DNA from: Saccharopolyspora kobensis
Lineage (GTDB): Bacteria > Actinomycetota > Actinomycetes > Mycobacteriales > Pseudonocardiaceae
DNA length: 64,000 bases
Direction: 5' to 3'
NCBI RefSeq assembly: GCF_900108315.1
Contig: NZ_FNVB01000002.1
Coordinates: forward strand, 1,202,562-1,266,561
The position numbers and the translations under genes are program-made. Numbering within the stretch: position 1 is the first letter of the stretch; every line of letters begins with the position of its first letter. A model generated the notes under the pieces. It worked only from the letters and a program-made list of their open reading frames with translations. It did not search any database and was not told where the DNA came from. This document shows positions 42,790-52,149 of the stretch, one piece after another.

Positions 42790-43859
42790 CGGCCGCCTCC
42801 CAGCACCGCGCGCAGCGGTTCCAGATCGGGCGGGAACGGCACCGGGTTGGTGATGCCCGCCCCGGTGCACAGCGGCAGCGGCAGCTCGCGGCACAGGCGG
42901 GCGGTGGTGTCGAACTGGCCGAGGTTGGTGGAGAGGTTCAGCCGCAGCCGCAACCGCTGGTCCGGCGTGATGGCGCGGGTGAAGTTGTCCATCGCCAGCG
43001 GCATCGTGTCCAGCGTTTCGGCCAGCTCGCGCTGCCGGCCCGCCAGGGTGCCCGCGAACCGGCTCAGCTGCTCCAGATCGCCGTGGAGCTGCTCGCCGTG
43101 GCCGCGCACGAGCTCGTCGACGGCGAGCAGCACGTCGGACAGCTTCGCGAGCGCGTCGCCGATTTCCCCTTGCTGCGACTGGAAATCCGCAGCGGCCTGG
43201 GCGGTGGAGGCGGCCAGCGAGTCGACCGCGTCGCGGTGCTGCAGGAGCAGCTGGACCAGCTGGTCGAGGTCGTCGACCACCGCGCCGAGGTCGCCGCTGC
43301 CCGCGGCCAGCACTTCGCTGGCCCGCGACAGCTCGGTGATCGCATCGCGGATCTGCGGGCCGCGGCCGTCGAGCGCGGCCGCGCTGCTGCGCAGCAGTCC
43401 GTCGAGGACGCCGGGGTCGCCTCCCGAGGGGCCGAAGGCGGCCAGCAGCGAGTCCAGCGACGCGGCCAGCTGGTCGAACCGGATGGGGGAACGGGTGCGG
43501 TGCGCCGGGATCAGCGCGCCATCGGCCAGCCGCGGGCCGCCGGTGTGCGCCGGTCCCAGCTCGACGTAGCGGTCGCTGATGATCGCCGGGCTCATGATGT
43601 GGGCGCGCGCGTCGGCGGGCAGCGCGGTGTCGGCAGGCATGCTCATCCGCACCCGCACCGTCGCGCCCTGCGGCTCGACGGATTCCACCCGGCCCACCGC
43701 CACGCCGAGGATCGCCACCCGGCTGCCGGGGAAGATGCCGTCGGCGAAGGTGAAATCGGCGGCTACGCGCAGCTGCGGGCGCGGCGCCAGCAGGGTGAAC
43801 CAGGCGCCGGTGACCAGGACGGCCAGCACGCAGCAGACGATCAGCGGCTTCCGGCTCAT
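42786..43859 (-). CDS. mceD: Mce family protein D
   Basis: 357-residue Mce subunit with an N-terminal membrane helix (about 5-25), an MCE domain (ADFTFADGIFPGSRVAILGVAVGRVESV) and a long helical region with many leucine and glutamine repeats. ATG at 43859 overlaps mceC by 4 bases. Fourth in order in the operon. Confidence 0.9.
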   Translation of the reverse strand: MSRKPLIVCCVLAVLVTGAWFTLLAPRPQLRVAADFTFADGIFPGSRVAILGVAVGRVESVEPQGATVRVRMSMPADTALPADARAHIMSPAIISDRYVELGPAHTGGPRLADGALIPAHRTRSPIRFDQLAASLDSLLAAFGPSGGDPGVLDGLLRSSAAALDGRGPQIRDAITELSRASEVLAAGSGDLGAVVDDLDQLVQLLLQHRDAVDSLAASTAQAAADFQSQQGEIGDALAKLSDVLLAVDELVRGHGEQLHGDLEQLSRFAGTLAGRQRELAETLDTMPLAMDNFTRAITPDQRLRLRLNLSTNLGQFDTTARLCRELPLPLCTGAGITNPVPFPPDLEPLRAVLGGGR

Positions 43860-44833
43860 CGGCACCCCTCGAACAGCCCGGCCGCGCAGAGGACGTTGTC
43901 CGGCACCGGCCCCAGCGGTGCCGAGACATCGGCCCACGGCCCGTTCCCGGTGGCGTTGGACAGGTACCGGCCGGCCGGCCCGAGCCGCCGCAGGCTCTCG
44001 CCGATGGCCTGGTCGTTGCGGGCCAGGGAGTCGGTGAGCGCGTGCAGGTCGGCCAGCAGCGGATCCAGGACCTCGCGGTTGTCCACGACCAGCCGGTGCA
44101 GGTGGTCGACGACGGTGTGCACGTCGGTGATCAGCCTGCGGACCGCGGTCCGGCGCTGCTGGAGCGTGTCGACGACCAGTTGCGCATCACCCAGCAGCGC
44201 CACCAGGGTGTCCTGCTGCTCGATGAGCGTCGTGGTCAGGGTTCGCGTGCCGCGCAGCAGCTCCTGCAGTTGCGCACCGCGCTCGCCGATGAGCGCCGAA
44301 GCCGTGGCCACGCCGTTGAGCGCGTCGCCGAGCAGCTCGGGATCCTGCGGCGTCACCTCTTGCAGGGTTCCGATCATGCGCCGCAGCTGCGGCAGGTCGA
44401 GGCCTTCGGCGGTGGACGTCGCGTCGGACTGGAGCTCGTCGAGGCTGTAGGGCACCGAGGTCCGGTTCAGCGGGATCGTCGCGCCGGGGGAGAGCTGTCC
44501 CGGCCCGGCGGATTCCACGCCCAGGTACCGGGTTCCGAGCACCGTGCGGAGCTTGATCGAGGCGGTGGTGCTGCCACCGAGGGCGTGCTCGCTGTCCAGC
44601 CGGAAGGAGACGCGCACCCGGTCCCCGGCCAGCGCCACGCCGGTCACCCGGCCCGATGGCACTCCGGCCAGCATGACCTGGGTGCCCTCGGTGAGCCCGG
44701 CGGCGTTGCCGAACTCGGCGTGATACTCGTCGGTGCGCAGCGCGAACAGCACCCGGGGCGCGGCCACCGACGCGGCCAGCACCAGCAGCACCACGATCGC
44801 ACCGATCGCCCCGTTGATCAGGACTTTCCTCAT
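43856..44833 (-). CDS. mceC: Mce family protein C
   Basis: 325-residue Mce subunit: membrane helix (about 8-30), MCE domain (YHAEFGNAAGLTEGTQVMLAGVPSGRVTGV) and helical region ending in a short cysteine-containing tail (NVLCAAGLFEGCR). ATG at 44833 overlaps mceB by 4 bases. Confidence 0.9.
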   Translation of the reverse strand: MRKVLINGAIGAIVVLLVLAASVAAPRVLFALRTDEYHAEFGNAAGLTEGTQVMLAGVPSGRVTGVALAGDRVRVSFRLDSEHALGGSTTASIKLRTVLGTRYLGVESAGPGQLSPGATIPLNRTSVPYSLDELQSDATSTAEGLDLPQLRRMIGTLQEVTPQDPELLGDALNGVATASALIGERGAQLQELLRGTRTLTTTLIEQQDTLVALLGDAQLVVDTLQQRRTAVRRLITDVHTVVDHLHRLVVDNREVLDPLLADLHALTDSLARNDQAIGESLRRLGPAGRYLSNATGNGPWADVSAPLGPVPDNVLCAAGLFEGCR

Positions 44834-45819
44834 CGGCACACCTCCGTGTGCGGGCCCGCCCCGAGATCCACCTGGACGTCGTCGACGGCGATGCTCAGGT
44901 TGCAGAGGTAGACGTTGACCCACGACCCGTAGCCGGTCGTGCGGTCGAGGGTGTTCAGGAAGGCGGGCATCTCCTGCACCGCACCGTCGATCCGCGCCTG
45001 GTTGCGCACCAGCATCGCGGTGATCTCCTGCACCGAGCGCACGTCGTGGGACAGCTGCGGCCCGAGACCGTCGAGCAACCGCGCCAGCGAGCCCGCGGCC
45101 TCCGCACCGCTGTCGATGGCCGCGGTGATCGACTCCCGGGCGGCCGCGGTCTCCGCGGCCAGGCGCCCGAGCCCGTCGACGAGCACGCGCAGGTCGTCGC
45201 GCCGCTGCCGCACCGTCGCCAGCACGGCGTCGAGGTTGTCGATCACCTCGCCGAGAACCTCGTCGCGGGCGGCCAGCGTGCCGGTCAGCGACACGATCCG
45301 CGTCAGCAGCGCGGTCACGGTGCCGCCCTCGCCCTGGAAGACCGCGACGATCTCGCGCGCCAACTGGTTGACCTGCGCGGGTTCCAGCGCCTCGAAGAGC
45401 GGTTTGAACCCGTTGAGCAGCACGGTCAGGTCCAGCGCTGGGCGGGTGCGCTCCACCGGGATCGTCGCGCCCGGCGGCAGCGGCGGACCGCCCTGGCCCG
45501 GGGTCAGCGCCAGCGAGCGGGCACCGGTGAGGTCGGCGTAGCGGACCACGACGAGCCCGGTGGCCGGAACGGGTTGCTCGGCGCGGACTTCGAAGTCCAG
45601 TTCGGCGAACCCGTTCCGCGCGGCGACCGCGGTCACCGTCCCGACCCGCACCCCGGCGACGGTGACGTCGCTACCCGGCTGCAGGCCCGCCGCGTCGGTG
45701 AACACCGCGCGGTAGGGCACCGTCCGGCCGGTCAGCGGATTCGTCAGCGTGTTGACCACGACGACACCGCAGAACAGCGACACGACGACGAAGGCGGCGA
45801 ACCGGAATGCGGGGCTCAC
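44830..45819 (-). CDS. mceB: Mce family protein B
   Basis: 329-residue Mce subunit: membrane helix (about 7-24), MCE domain (YRAVFTDAAGLQPGSDVTVAGVRVGTV) and helical region, ending with YLCNLSIAVDDVQVDLGAGPHTEVCR. The two late cysteines recall those in mceC. GTG at 45819 overlaps mceA by 4 bases. Confidence 0.9.
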   Translation of the reverse strand: MSPAFRFAAFVVVSLFCGVVVVNTLTNPLTGRTVPYRAVFTDAAGLQPGSDVTVAGVRVGTVTAVAARNGFAELDFEVRAEQPVPATGLVVVRYADLTGARSLALTPGQGGPPLPPGATIPVERTRPALDLTVLLNGFKPLFEALEPAQVNQLAREIVAVFQGEGGTVTALLTRIVSLTGTLAARDEVLGEVIDNLDAVLATVRQRRDDLRVLVDGLGRLAAETAAARESITAAIDSGAEAAGSLARLLDGLGPQLSHDVRSVQEITAMLVRNQARIDGAVQEMPAFLNTLDRTTGYGSWVNVYLCNLSIAVDDVQVDLGAGPHTEVCR

Positions 45820-46982
45820 GGCGTGACTACCTCCGTTCCACGCACCAGCGGGCCCAGCAGCAGGCCCAGCGAATCGGTGGCGGGCGGCTGGCCGGGCAGC
45901 AGCGGTGCGAGCCGGTGCAGCGCGTCGCGCTCCTGGGGACCGCCCACCGGGCCGATCGGGCCGCGCGCATCGCCGCAGTTCGGCCCGGACATCCCGGGAT
46001 AGCGGGGGCAGTCCTCGGGGCCGTAGGGGTAGGGCCGGTGCAGCGTCGCGGACATGCGGATCTTGAAGAAGCCGGTGGACAGCGAGCGGTTCGCACCGTC
46101 GAGGAAGGCGTTCAGGCCGTCCACGCTCTCGCGCACCGCGCCCGGATGGCGCCCCAGCGCGCCGGCGACCGGGTCGGTGGAGCGCACGAGGCGGATGATC
46201 CGCTGCGAGTTCGCATCGACGAACCGCCGCGACTGATCGGTGAACGCCAGCCCGGCCCCGAGCAGATCGCCGATGTCCTGCTCGCGCCGCACGATGGTGC
46301 CCGACAGCGCGACGGCGTCGTCCAGCGCGCGCACCGCATCCGGTGCCGCTGCGGCGATGTCGTCGGCGAGCGCGGCGAGATCGGTGAGGTCTTCGCCGGT
46401 CAGCGGAGGGTCGGCGGCCAGCTGGGAGGCGTCGTCGAGCAGCTCGCCCAGCCGCTCGCCCCGCCCGCGCAGCGCCTCGGCGAGTGCGGCGAGCGAGACC
46501 TGCAGCTGCGCCGGCCGCAGCGAATCGACCAGCTCGTAGAGGCGGCTGTAGGAGTGGTAGAGCTGCATGGTCGGCCGCGAGTCGTCGGCGGCGAGCTGCG
46601 CACCGGGAGCCAGCGCCGTGCCGTCGGAGACTTCCGGAGCGAGCAGGTCGAGGTACTGGTCGCCGAACACGGTGCGCGGCATCAGCCGGACCCGGACGTC
46701 GCCGGGGATGTCGGCGAAGCTGCCGGGCTCCATCCGCAACGTCAGCCGGGAGCCGGAGAGCCCGGGCTCGACGGCCGCCAGCCGGCCGACGCGCACTCCG
46801 CGGTACTGGACGGGAGTTTCCGGCCGCACCAACCCGGCGGCGGCCGGAAGCACCGTCGTGACTTCCGGTTTCGCGCGCAGCGCGCCCGCACCGCCGAGAA
46901 CCACCAGCACCGCCACCAGGAACAGCAGGACCAGTCCCGCCGCCCCTCGGGCGGCGAGCGTTCGGCGCGCATGCTCGGTCAT
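45816..46982 (-). CDS. mceA: Mce family protein A
   Basis: 388-residue first Mce subunit: basic N-terminus, membrane helix (about 15-35), MCE domain (VRPETPVQYRGVRVGRLAAVEPG), long helices and a Pro/Gly-rich cysteine-containing stretch (RPYPYGPEDCPRYPG, then GPNCGDARG). ATG at 46982 comes just after the yrbEB stop at 46984, a one-base gap. Confidence 0.9.
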   Translation of the reverse strand: MTEHARRTLAARGAAGLVLLFLVAVLVVLGGAGALRAKPEVTTVLPAAAGLVRPETPVQYRGVRVGRLAAVEPGLSGSRLTLRMEPGSFADIPGDVRVRLMPRTVFGDQYLDLLAPEVSDGTALAPGAQLAADDSRPTMQLYHSYSRLYELVDSLRPAQLQVSLAALAEALRGRGERLGELLDDASQLAADPPLTGEDLTDLAALADDIAAAAPDAVRALDDAVALSGTIVRREQDIGDLLGAGLAFTDQSRRFVDANSQRIIRLVRSTDPVAGALGRHPGAVRESVDGLNAFLDGANRSLSTGFFKIRMSATLHRPYPYGPEDCPRYPGMSGPNCGDARGPIGPVGGPQERDALHRLAPLLPGQPPATDSLGLLLGPLVRGTEVVTP

Positions 46983-46983
46983 G

Positions 46984-47808
46984 TCATATCCCCAGTGCGG
47001 GCAACGTCGGCCGCACGCCCCAGAAGGCGATGCTCAGCAGGACGTCGGCGACGGTGATCGTCACGATGCTGGTGCGCAGCGCACGACCGGCGGCCTTTCC
47101 GACGCCTTCCGGGCCGCCGCGGGCGTAGTAGCCGTGGGCGCAGTGCACCAGCGTCACCACGATCGCGAACGCCACGGCCTTGACCAGCGAGAAGAACACG
47201 TCCTCGGCGGTGAGCACGAGCCGGAAGTAGTAGTCGTAGGTGCCTTCGGAGACGCCGCCCAGCTGCACCACCGCGATCCCGGTGGCCAGGTAGGAGGCGA
47301 ACAGCCCCACCAGGTAAAGCGGGATGACCGACAGGAACGCCGCCATCATCCGGGTGCTGACCAGGTACGGCAGCGAGCGCACCGACATCGCCTCCAGCGC
47401 GTCGATCTCCTCGGAGATGCGCATCGCGCCCAGCTGCGCGGTGAACCCGGTGCCGACCTTGGCGGCGAGCGCGATGCTGGCCACCAGGGGCGCGATCTCG
47501 CGGGTGTTGACCACGGCGGCGGCCAGCCCGGTCATCGGCGAGAGCCCGAGCAGGTCAAGCCCCCGGTAGCCCTCCAGACCGACCTGGGTGCTGGAGACGA
47601 ACGACATCGCGAACACCACGCCGATCGTGCCGCCGCCCGCCAGCAGCGAGGCCGAGCCGAGGCTGATCTCGCCGACCAGCCGGGCGACGTCGCGCCGGTA
47701 GCGGGCCAGCACGTGCGGGACGGCCGCGATCGCCTTGAGGTAGCAGGTGAAGTGCAGGCCCGCGGTGACCAGCAGGTCGACCGCGGACCTGCGCCGCGGG
47801 GCCGCCAT
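46984..47808 (-). CDS. yrbEB: YrbE/MlaE-family permease B of the Mce system
   Basis: 274-residue inner-membrane permease of the Mce lipid importer. About five to six hydrophobic segments with the MlaE core: GGGTIGVVFAMSFVSSTQV, TREIAPLVASIALAAKVGTGFTAQLGAMRISEEIDALEAM. The EIDALEAM motif is the coupling region to the MceG ATPase. ATG at 47808 shares one base with the yrbEA stop. Confidence 0.93.
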   Translation of the reverse strand: MAAPRRRSAVDLLVTAGLHFTCYLKAIAAVPHVLARYRRDVARLVGEISLGSASLLAGGGTIGVVFAMSFVSSTQVGLEGYRGLDLLGLSPMTGLAAAVVNTREIAPLVASIALAAKVGTGFTAQLGAMRISEEIDALEAMSVRSLPYLVSTRMMAAFLSVIPLYLVGLFASYLATGIAVVQLGGVSEGTYDYYFRLVLTAEDVFFSLVKAVAFAIVVTLVHCAHGYYARGGPEGVGKAAGRALRTSIVTITVADVLLSIAFWGVRPTLPALGI

Positions 47809-48617
47809 CAGTACTCGCCCTTCGCGGGCACCAGCAGCGGGTAGAGCTCGGTGATGACCGCGTTGGCGACGAAGACCAGGATGAAGGAGATCACCACGGC
47901 CTCGTTGACGGCGTTGGCCACCCCACCCGGCCCGCCCCTGGCGGTCAGCCCCTTGAAGCAGGACACCAGCGCGGCCAGCACCGCGAACACCGCGGCCTTC
48001 AGCAGCGCCACGACGAAGTCCGGCACCCGGGAGAACTGCGTCAGGGTGCGCAGGAACGCCCCCGGCGCGTCGCCGAGCACCAGGACCTGGAACAGGAACG
48101 TCGTGGTGATGCCGACCAGCAGCACGATGCACGCCAGCAGCGCGTTGACCACCATCGCGGCCACCACCCTGGGCACCACCAGCCGTTCCACCACCGGCAG
48201 CCCCATCACCTCCAGGGCGTCCACCTCGTCGCGGATCTTGCGCGCGCCCAGGTCCGCGCACATCGCCGAGCCGCCGACACCGGAGATCATCAGCGCGCAG
48301 ATCAGCGGCGCGGCCTGGCCGACGATCACGAAGGCCACCACCGCACCGCCGTAGCCCTGCGCGCCCAGCTGACCGGCCAGCGAGCCGACGTTGAGGGCCA
48401 CGACGACGCCCAGCGGAATCGTCACCAGCAGCGCGGGAAGGGTGGTGACCGAGGCCAGGAACACGGCCTGCCGGAGGAATTCGGCGAAGTTGAACCGTGC
48501 CCGGCGCGCGCACCGGAAGGCCGCTCCCGCGGTGCGCACCGCGAAGTCCAGGAGCAGGCCGGCCTGCAGCAGCGCGTCGGCGATCGGACCGCGAGTGGTG
48601 GGCAATCCCCGGTGCAT
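47808..48617 (-). CDS. yrbEA: YrbE/MlaE-family permease A of the Mce system
   Basis: 269-residue permease, first gene of the mce operon. The MlaE core is present (IPLGVVVALNVGSLAGQLGAQGYGG, ALMISGVGGSAMCADLGARKIRDEVDALEVMG). ATG at 48617 follows GGGAGGAG. No mceG-type ATPase gene lies in the window, so the energising ATPase must be encoded elsewhere, as is usual for mce loci. Confidence 0.93.
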   Translation of the reverse strand: MHRGLPTTRGPIADALLQAGLLLDFAVRTAGAAFRCARRARFNFAEFLRQAVFLASVTTLPALLVTIPLGVVVALNVGSLAGQLGAQGYGGAVVAFVIVGQAAPLICALMISGVGGSAMCADLGARKIRDEVDALEVMGLPVVERLVVPRVVAAMVVNALLACIVLLVGITTTFLFQVLVLGDAPGAFLRTLTQFSRVPDFVVALLKAAVFAVLAALVSCFKGLTARGGPGGVANAVNEAVVISFILVFVANAVITELYPLLVPAKGEY

Positions 48618-49022
48618 CCGGCACTCCTCCCCGTCGAGGTGCCTGCAGGACCTGGAACGAGCGCACGGCTGGAGTTGTTGCGGGCGGTGGTCGGTGCGGA
48701 CCTGTTCGGCCGAGGCCGGTCGCGAGGGCCGTGCCGACCACGTTCTGGTGTCCGTCGCCCGGATGTCAATGCCCGCCACCCGAATGCCGCGCGCCGCGCG
48801 CGGCGGGGACCAGCGGGCCGCCGACCGGATTTCGCGCTCCTCGATACAGTCTGTTGTGGACAGTCAGATCATTTGTCCAATGTGGATCTACGAGTAGGGG
48901 TTCGAGTTCGAACACGGGCTCGACGCAGGGAAAACGGCGCTGGGCGGCTCGCACTGCGCTGCCGCTGCGCTGCTCATACGATTCCGGTTGCGCCTCCTGA
49001 CCAGGGGATAGGAGGAGAGTCG
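48618..49022. other. Divergent intergenic region between mce and hopanoid operons
   Basis: 405 bases without a supported gene. The left part holds the yrbEA ribosome binding site. The middle encodes nothing convincing in six frames. The stretch 48841-48900 is comparatively AT-rich and carries an inverted repeat and a TACAGT (48845-48850) that could be a -10. The right end has AGGAGGAG, the ribosome binding site for hpnC. Confidence 0.6.
48857..48879. promoter_or_regulatory. Inverted repeat upstream of the hopanoid operon
   Basis: TGGACA (48857-48862) and TGTCCA (48874-48879) are perfect arms with an 11-base spacer, about 145 bases before hpnC. It lies in the AT-rich patch most likely to hold the promoter, so it is an operator candidate. 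Confidence 0.4.
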
Positions 49023-49931
49023 ATGGTCCTGTCGTTGCCTGACGGCACGATGTCCGGGGAGGAATCCGGCCACCCGAACAGCGTCGCACGTTCGGGTGAT
49101 TTTCCGCGCAGTGCGGCGGTGCTCGCGCGGATGCGCTCGGAGAACTTCCCGGTCGCGTCCCGGATCCTGCCGCACGGCCTGCGACGGCACCTGCACGCGC
49201 TCTACGGGTTCTTCCGGCTCGTCGACTTCGCCGGGGACGAGGCGCCGGGCAACCGCGACGCGCTGCTGGACTTCCTGGAGGTCGATCTCCGCCGCGCCTA
49301 CCAGGACGCGGCCCGCATCCCGATCCTGCGCGCCCTGACCACCACGGTTGCCGAGTGTGCCATCCCGCACGACGTGCTGGTCAAGTTGATCGAGGCCAAC
49401 CGCCAGGACCAGCAGGTGCGCCGCTACCGGACCTTCGACGACCTGCTCGACTACTGCGCGTTGTCGGCCAACCCGGTCGGCGAAGCGGTGCTGCACGTCT
49501 TCGGCCGGGCCGAGCCGCCGCTGGTGGCGCTGTCCGACCGGATCTGCAGCGCGCTGCAGATCCTGGAGCACTGCCAGGACATCGCCGAGGACTACCGCCA
49601 GGACCGGGTGTACCTGCCGACCGACGACCTGCGGCGGTTCGGCTGCCAGGAACCGGACCTGGTCGCGGTGCGCGCCCCGACCCGGCTGCGCGGCCTGATC
49701 AAGTTCGAGGTGGACCGCGCGCGGCGGATGCTCGATGACGGTGCGCCCCTGGTCGGCTGCCTGTCCGGCACGGCCCGCGTCGCGGTCGCCGGGTACCTGG
49801 CCGGTGGCCGGGCGACCGCGGCGGCCTTCGCCGGGGCCGACCACGACCCGCTGGGGTGCGACGTCCGGCCGAGCCGGGCGCGCACGTTCGTCGAATGGGG
49901 GCGGTTGTACGTGTTGGGAGGGGCGCGGTGA
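49023..49931 (+). CDS. hpnC: Squalene synthesis protein HpnC (presqualene/hydroxysqualene step)
   Basis: 302-residue member of the squalene/phytoene synthase fold. In the bacterial HpnCDE route HpnC converts presqualene diphosphate to hydroxysqualene. Conserved parts: LRRHLHALYGFFRLVDFAGDEAPG (first aspartate-rich region), YCALSANPVGEAVLHVFG and LEHCQDIAEDYRQDRVYLPTDDL (second). ATG at 49023 follows AGGAGGAG. It opens the operon and overlaps hpnD by 4 bases. Confidence 0.93.
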   Translation: MVLSLPDGTMSGEESGHPNSVARSGDFPRSAAVLARMRSENFPVASRILPHGLRRHLHALYGFFRLVDFAGDEAPGNRDALLDFLEVDLRRAYQDAARIPILRALTTTVAECAIPHDVLVKLIEANRQDQQVRRYRTFDDLLDYCALSANPVGEAVLHVFGRAEPPLVALSDRICSALQILEHCQDIAEDYRQDRVYLPTDDLRRFGCQEPDLVAVRAPTRLRGLIKFEVDRARRMLDDGAPLVGCLSGTARVAVAGYLAGGRATAAAFAGADHDPLGCDVRPSRARTFVEWGRLYVLGGAR

Positions 49932-50791
49932 CCGGATCGACGCGAGTCCATGACGCCTATCTGGAGTGCGAGCGGATCACGCGGGAGCAGGCGCGGAACT
50001 TCTCCTACGGGATCCGCCTGCTGCCCGGCCCGAAGCGGCGGGCGCTGTCGGCGGTCTACGCCTTCGCCCGCCGCGTCGACGACATCGGCGACGGCCAGCT
50101 GCCCAGCGACGAGAAGCTGCGGCTGCTCGCGCTGGCGCGCGAGGACGTCCACGCGACCAGCACCGATTCAGTGGATCCGGTGCTGGTCGCGCTCGCCGAC
50201 GCGGCCGAACGCCTCCAGGTGCCGCTCGGGCCCTTCGACGAACTCATCGACGGCTGCGAGGCCGATGTGCGCGGTGCGCGCTACCGGACGTTCGACGAAC
50301 TGGTGCACTACTGCCGGTGCGTGGCAGGCTCGATCGGGCGCCTGTCGCTGAGCGTGTTCGGCGTCCTCGACCACGTCACCGGCGAACGCCGCGCCGACGC
50401 TCTCGGCGTCGCCCTGCAGCTGACCAACATCCTGCGCGACGTCCGCGAGGACCACCTCGACGGGCGCGTCTACCTGCCGGACGAGGACCTGGTGCGCTTC
50501 GGAATCCGGCTGGAACCGGGCGACGGGCTGACCGAGGACGAGCAGCGGTGGGCATCGCTGATCCGCTTCCAGGCCGCGCGTGCCGAGCAGTGGTACGACG
50601 ACGGGCTGCGCCTGCTGCCCATGCTCGACCGGCGCAGCCGTGCGTGCTGCGCGTCGATGGCCGGGATCTACCACGAGCTGCTCGCCCGCATCGCCGCCGA
50701 CCCGGGCGCCGCCCTGAGCAATCGGACCTCGCTGTCGGGCTGGCGCAAGGCGGGCGTCGCGGCCCGATCGCTGGCGGGGATGGCGCCGTGA
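49928..50791 (+). CDS. hpnD: Presqualene diphosphate synthase HpnD
   Basis: 287-residue squalene/phytoene synthase-fold enzyme that joins two farnesyl diphosphates to presqualene diphosphate. Aspartate-rich motifs are present as VYAFARRVDDIGDG and LTNILRDVREDHLDGRVYLP, with YCRCVAGSIGRLSLSVFG between. GTG at 49928 overlaps the hpnC stop and hpnE starts in the same way, so the operon is tightly coupled. Confidence 0.93.
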   Translation: MTGSTRVHDAYLECERITREQARNFSYGIRLLPGPKRRALSAVYAFARRVDDIGDGQLPSDEKLRLLALAREDVHATSTDSVDPVLVALADAAERLQVPLGPFDELIDGCEADVRGARYRTFDELVHYCRCVAGSIGRLSLSVFGVLDHVTGERRADALGVALQLTNILRDVREDHLDGRVYLPDEDLVRFGIRLEPGDGLTEDEQRWASLIRFQAARAEQWYDDGLRLLPMLDRRSRACCASMAGIYHELLARIAADPGAALSNRTSLSGWRKAGVAARSLAGMAP

Positions 50792-52149
50792 GCCGCGGGC
50801 GCGTGGTGGTGATCGGCGGTGGCCTGGCCGGGGTGACCGCCGCGCTGGACCTAACCGAAGCGGGTTTTGCGGTAGAACTGCTGGAGACCCGGTCGCGGCT
50901 CGGCGGCGCCACCTACTCGTTCCAGCGCGGTGACCTGGTCGTCGACACCGGCCAGCACGTCTTCCTGCGCTGCTACACCGCCTACCTCGACCTGCTGCGG
51001 CGGCTCGGCGCGCAGGACGCGATCAGCATCCAGCGCCGGTTCCAGGTCCCGGTGCTCAGCCCGGCAGGCCGCGCATCGCTGCTGCACCGCTGGAACCTCC
51101 CGGCGCCGGGACACCTGCTGCCCGCACTGCTCGCATACCGGCAGCTGACCGCGACCGAGCGCGCACGGGTGGCGCGGACGTCGCTGGCGCTCAGGAAGCT
51201 CGACCCGGACGATCCCGCACTCGACGAGGTCAGCCTCGGCGAATGGCTGCGCCAGCACGGAGAATCACCGCGCGCGGTGACGGCGCTGTGGGGCCTGCTC
51301 GGGGTGGCGGCGCTCAACGCGGTTCCCGACGAGGCATCGATGTTGTTGGCCGCCAAGGTCTTCCGTACCGGCGTGCTCGATCGCAGCGACAGCGCCGACA
51401 TCGGGATCCCGCGAATCCCGCTGGCGCAGCTGCACGGCGACAGCGCCCAGCGGGCCCTGCTCGCGGCCGGCGCCGAAGTCCGGGTGCGCTGCCGGGCACG
51501 GGCGATCCGGCGTGCTGGAGCGGGTTTTCACGTGTTCGCCAAGGAAGGCGCCAACAGCCGCGAGTTCTCCGCGGACGCGGTGGTCCTGGCGGTACCGCAC
51601 CAGGCGGCCGCCGGGCTGCTCGCGGACCTGCCGGTGCCCGGCGCCGAGCGGTGGGCCCAGCTCTCGGCCGCCCCGATCGTCAACGTCCACCTGCACTACG
51701 ACCGGCAGATCACCGGGCTCCCGATGGCCGCCGTCCTGGATTCGCCGGTGCAGTGGGTCTTCGACCGCAGCGCGATCTCCGGCGCACCGCACGGCCAGTA
51801 CCTGGCGATCTCCCTGTCGGCTGCCGATGAGTACGTCGACCTGCGCACCGAGGACCTGCGCGCGCTGTTCGTCCCGGCCCTGCAACAGCTGTTTCCGGCC
51901 GCCCGGCGAGCACGGCTGCTCGACTTCTTCGTCACCCGCGAACCCAGCGCCACCTTCCGGCAGGCACCCGGCACCGCGGCGATCCGCCCGGACGCGCGCA
52001 CCCCGGTGCCGGGCCTGGTGCTGGCCGGTGCCTGGACGGGCACCGGCTGGCCCGACACCACCGAAGGCGCGGTGCGCAGCGGTGCGCGGGCCGCCCAGGT
52101 GGTGACCGCCGACCAGCGTCGGCACCACGGTGTGGAGGTGACCGCATGA
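50788..52149 (+). CDS. hpnE: Hydroxysqualene dehydroxylase HpnE
   Basis: 453-residue FAD-dependent amine oxidase/desaturase-fold enzyme that reduces hydroxysqualene to squalene. The N-terminal dinucleotide-binding motif is VVVIGGGLAGVTAAL, followed by ETRSRLGGATYSF, and the C-terminal FAD segment is AGAWTGTGWPDTTEGAVRSG. Together with HpnC and HpnD it makes squalene from farnesyl diphosphate. GTG at 50788 overlaps hpnD by 4 bases. Confidence 0.93.
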   Translation: MSRGRVVVIGGGLAGVTAALDLTEAGFAVELLETRSRLGGATYSFQRGDLVVDTGQHVFLRCYTAYLDLLRRLGAQDAISIQRRFQVPVLSPAGRASLLHRWNLPAPGHLLPALLAYRQLTATERARVARTSLALRKLDPDDPALDEVSLGEWLRQHGESPRAVTALWGLLGVAALNAVPDEASMLLAAKVFRTGVLDRSDSADIGIPRIPLAQLHGDSAQRALLAAGAEVRVRCRARAIRRAGAGFHVFAKEGANSREFSADAVVLAVPHQAAAGLLADLPVPGAERWAQLSAAPIVNVHLHYDRQITGLPMAAVLDSPVQWVFDRSAISGAPHGQYLAISLSAADEYVDLRTEDLRALFVPALQQLFPAARRARLLDFFVTREPSATFRQAPGTAAIRPDARTPVPGLVLAGAWTGTGWPDTTEGAVRSGARAAQVVTADQRRHHGVEVTA

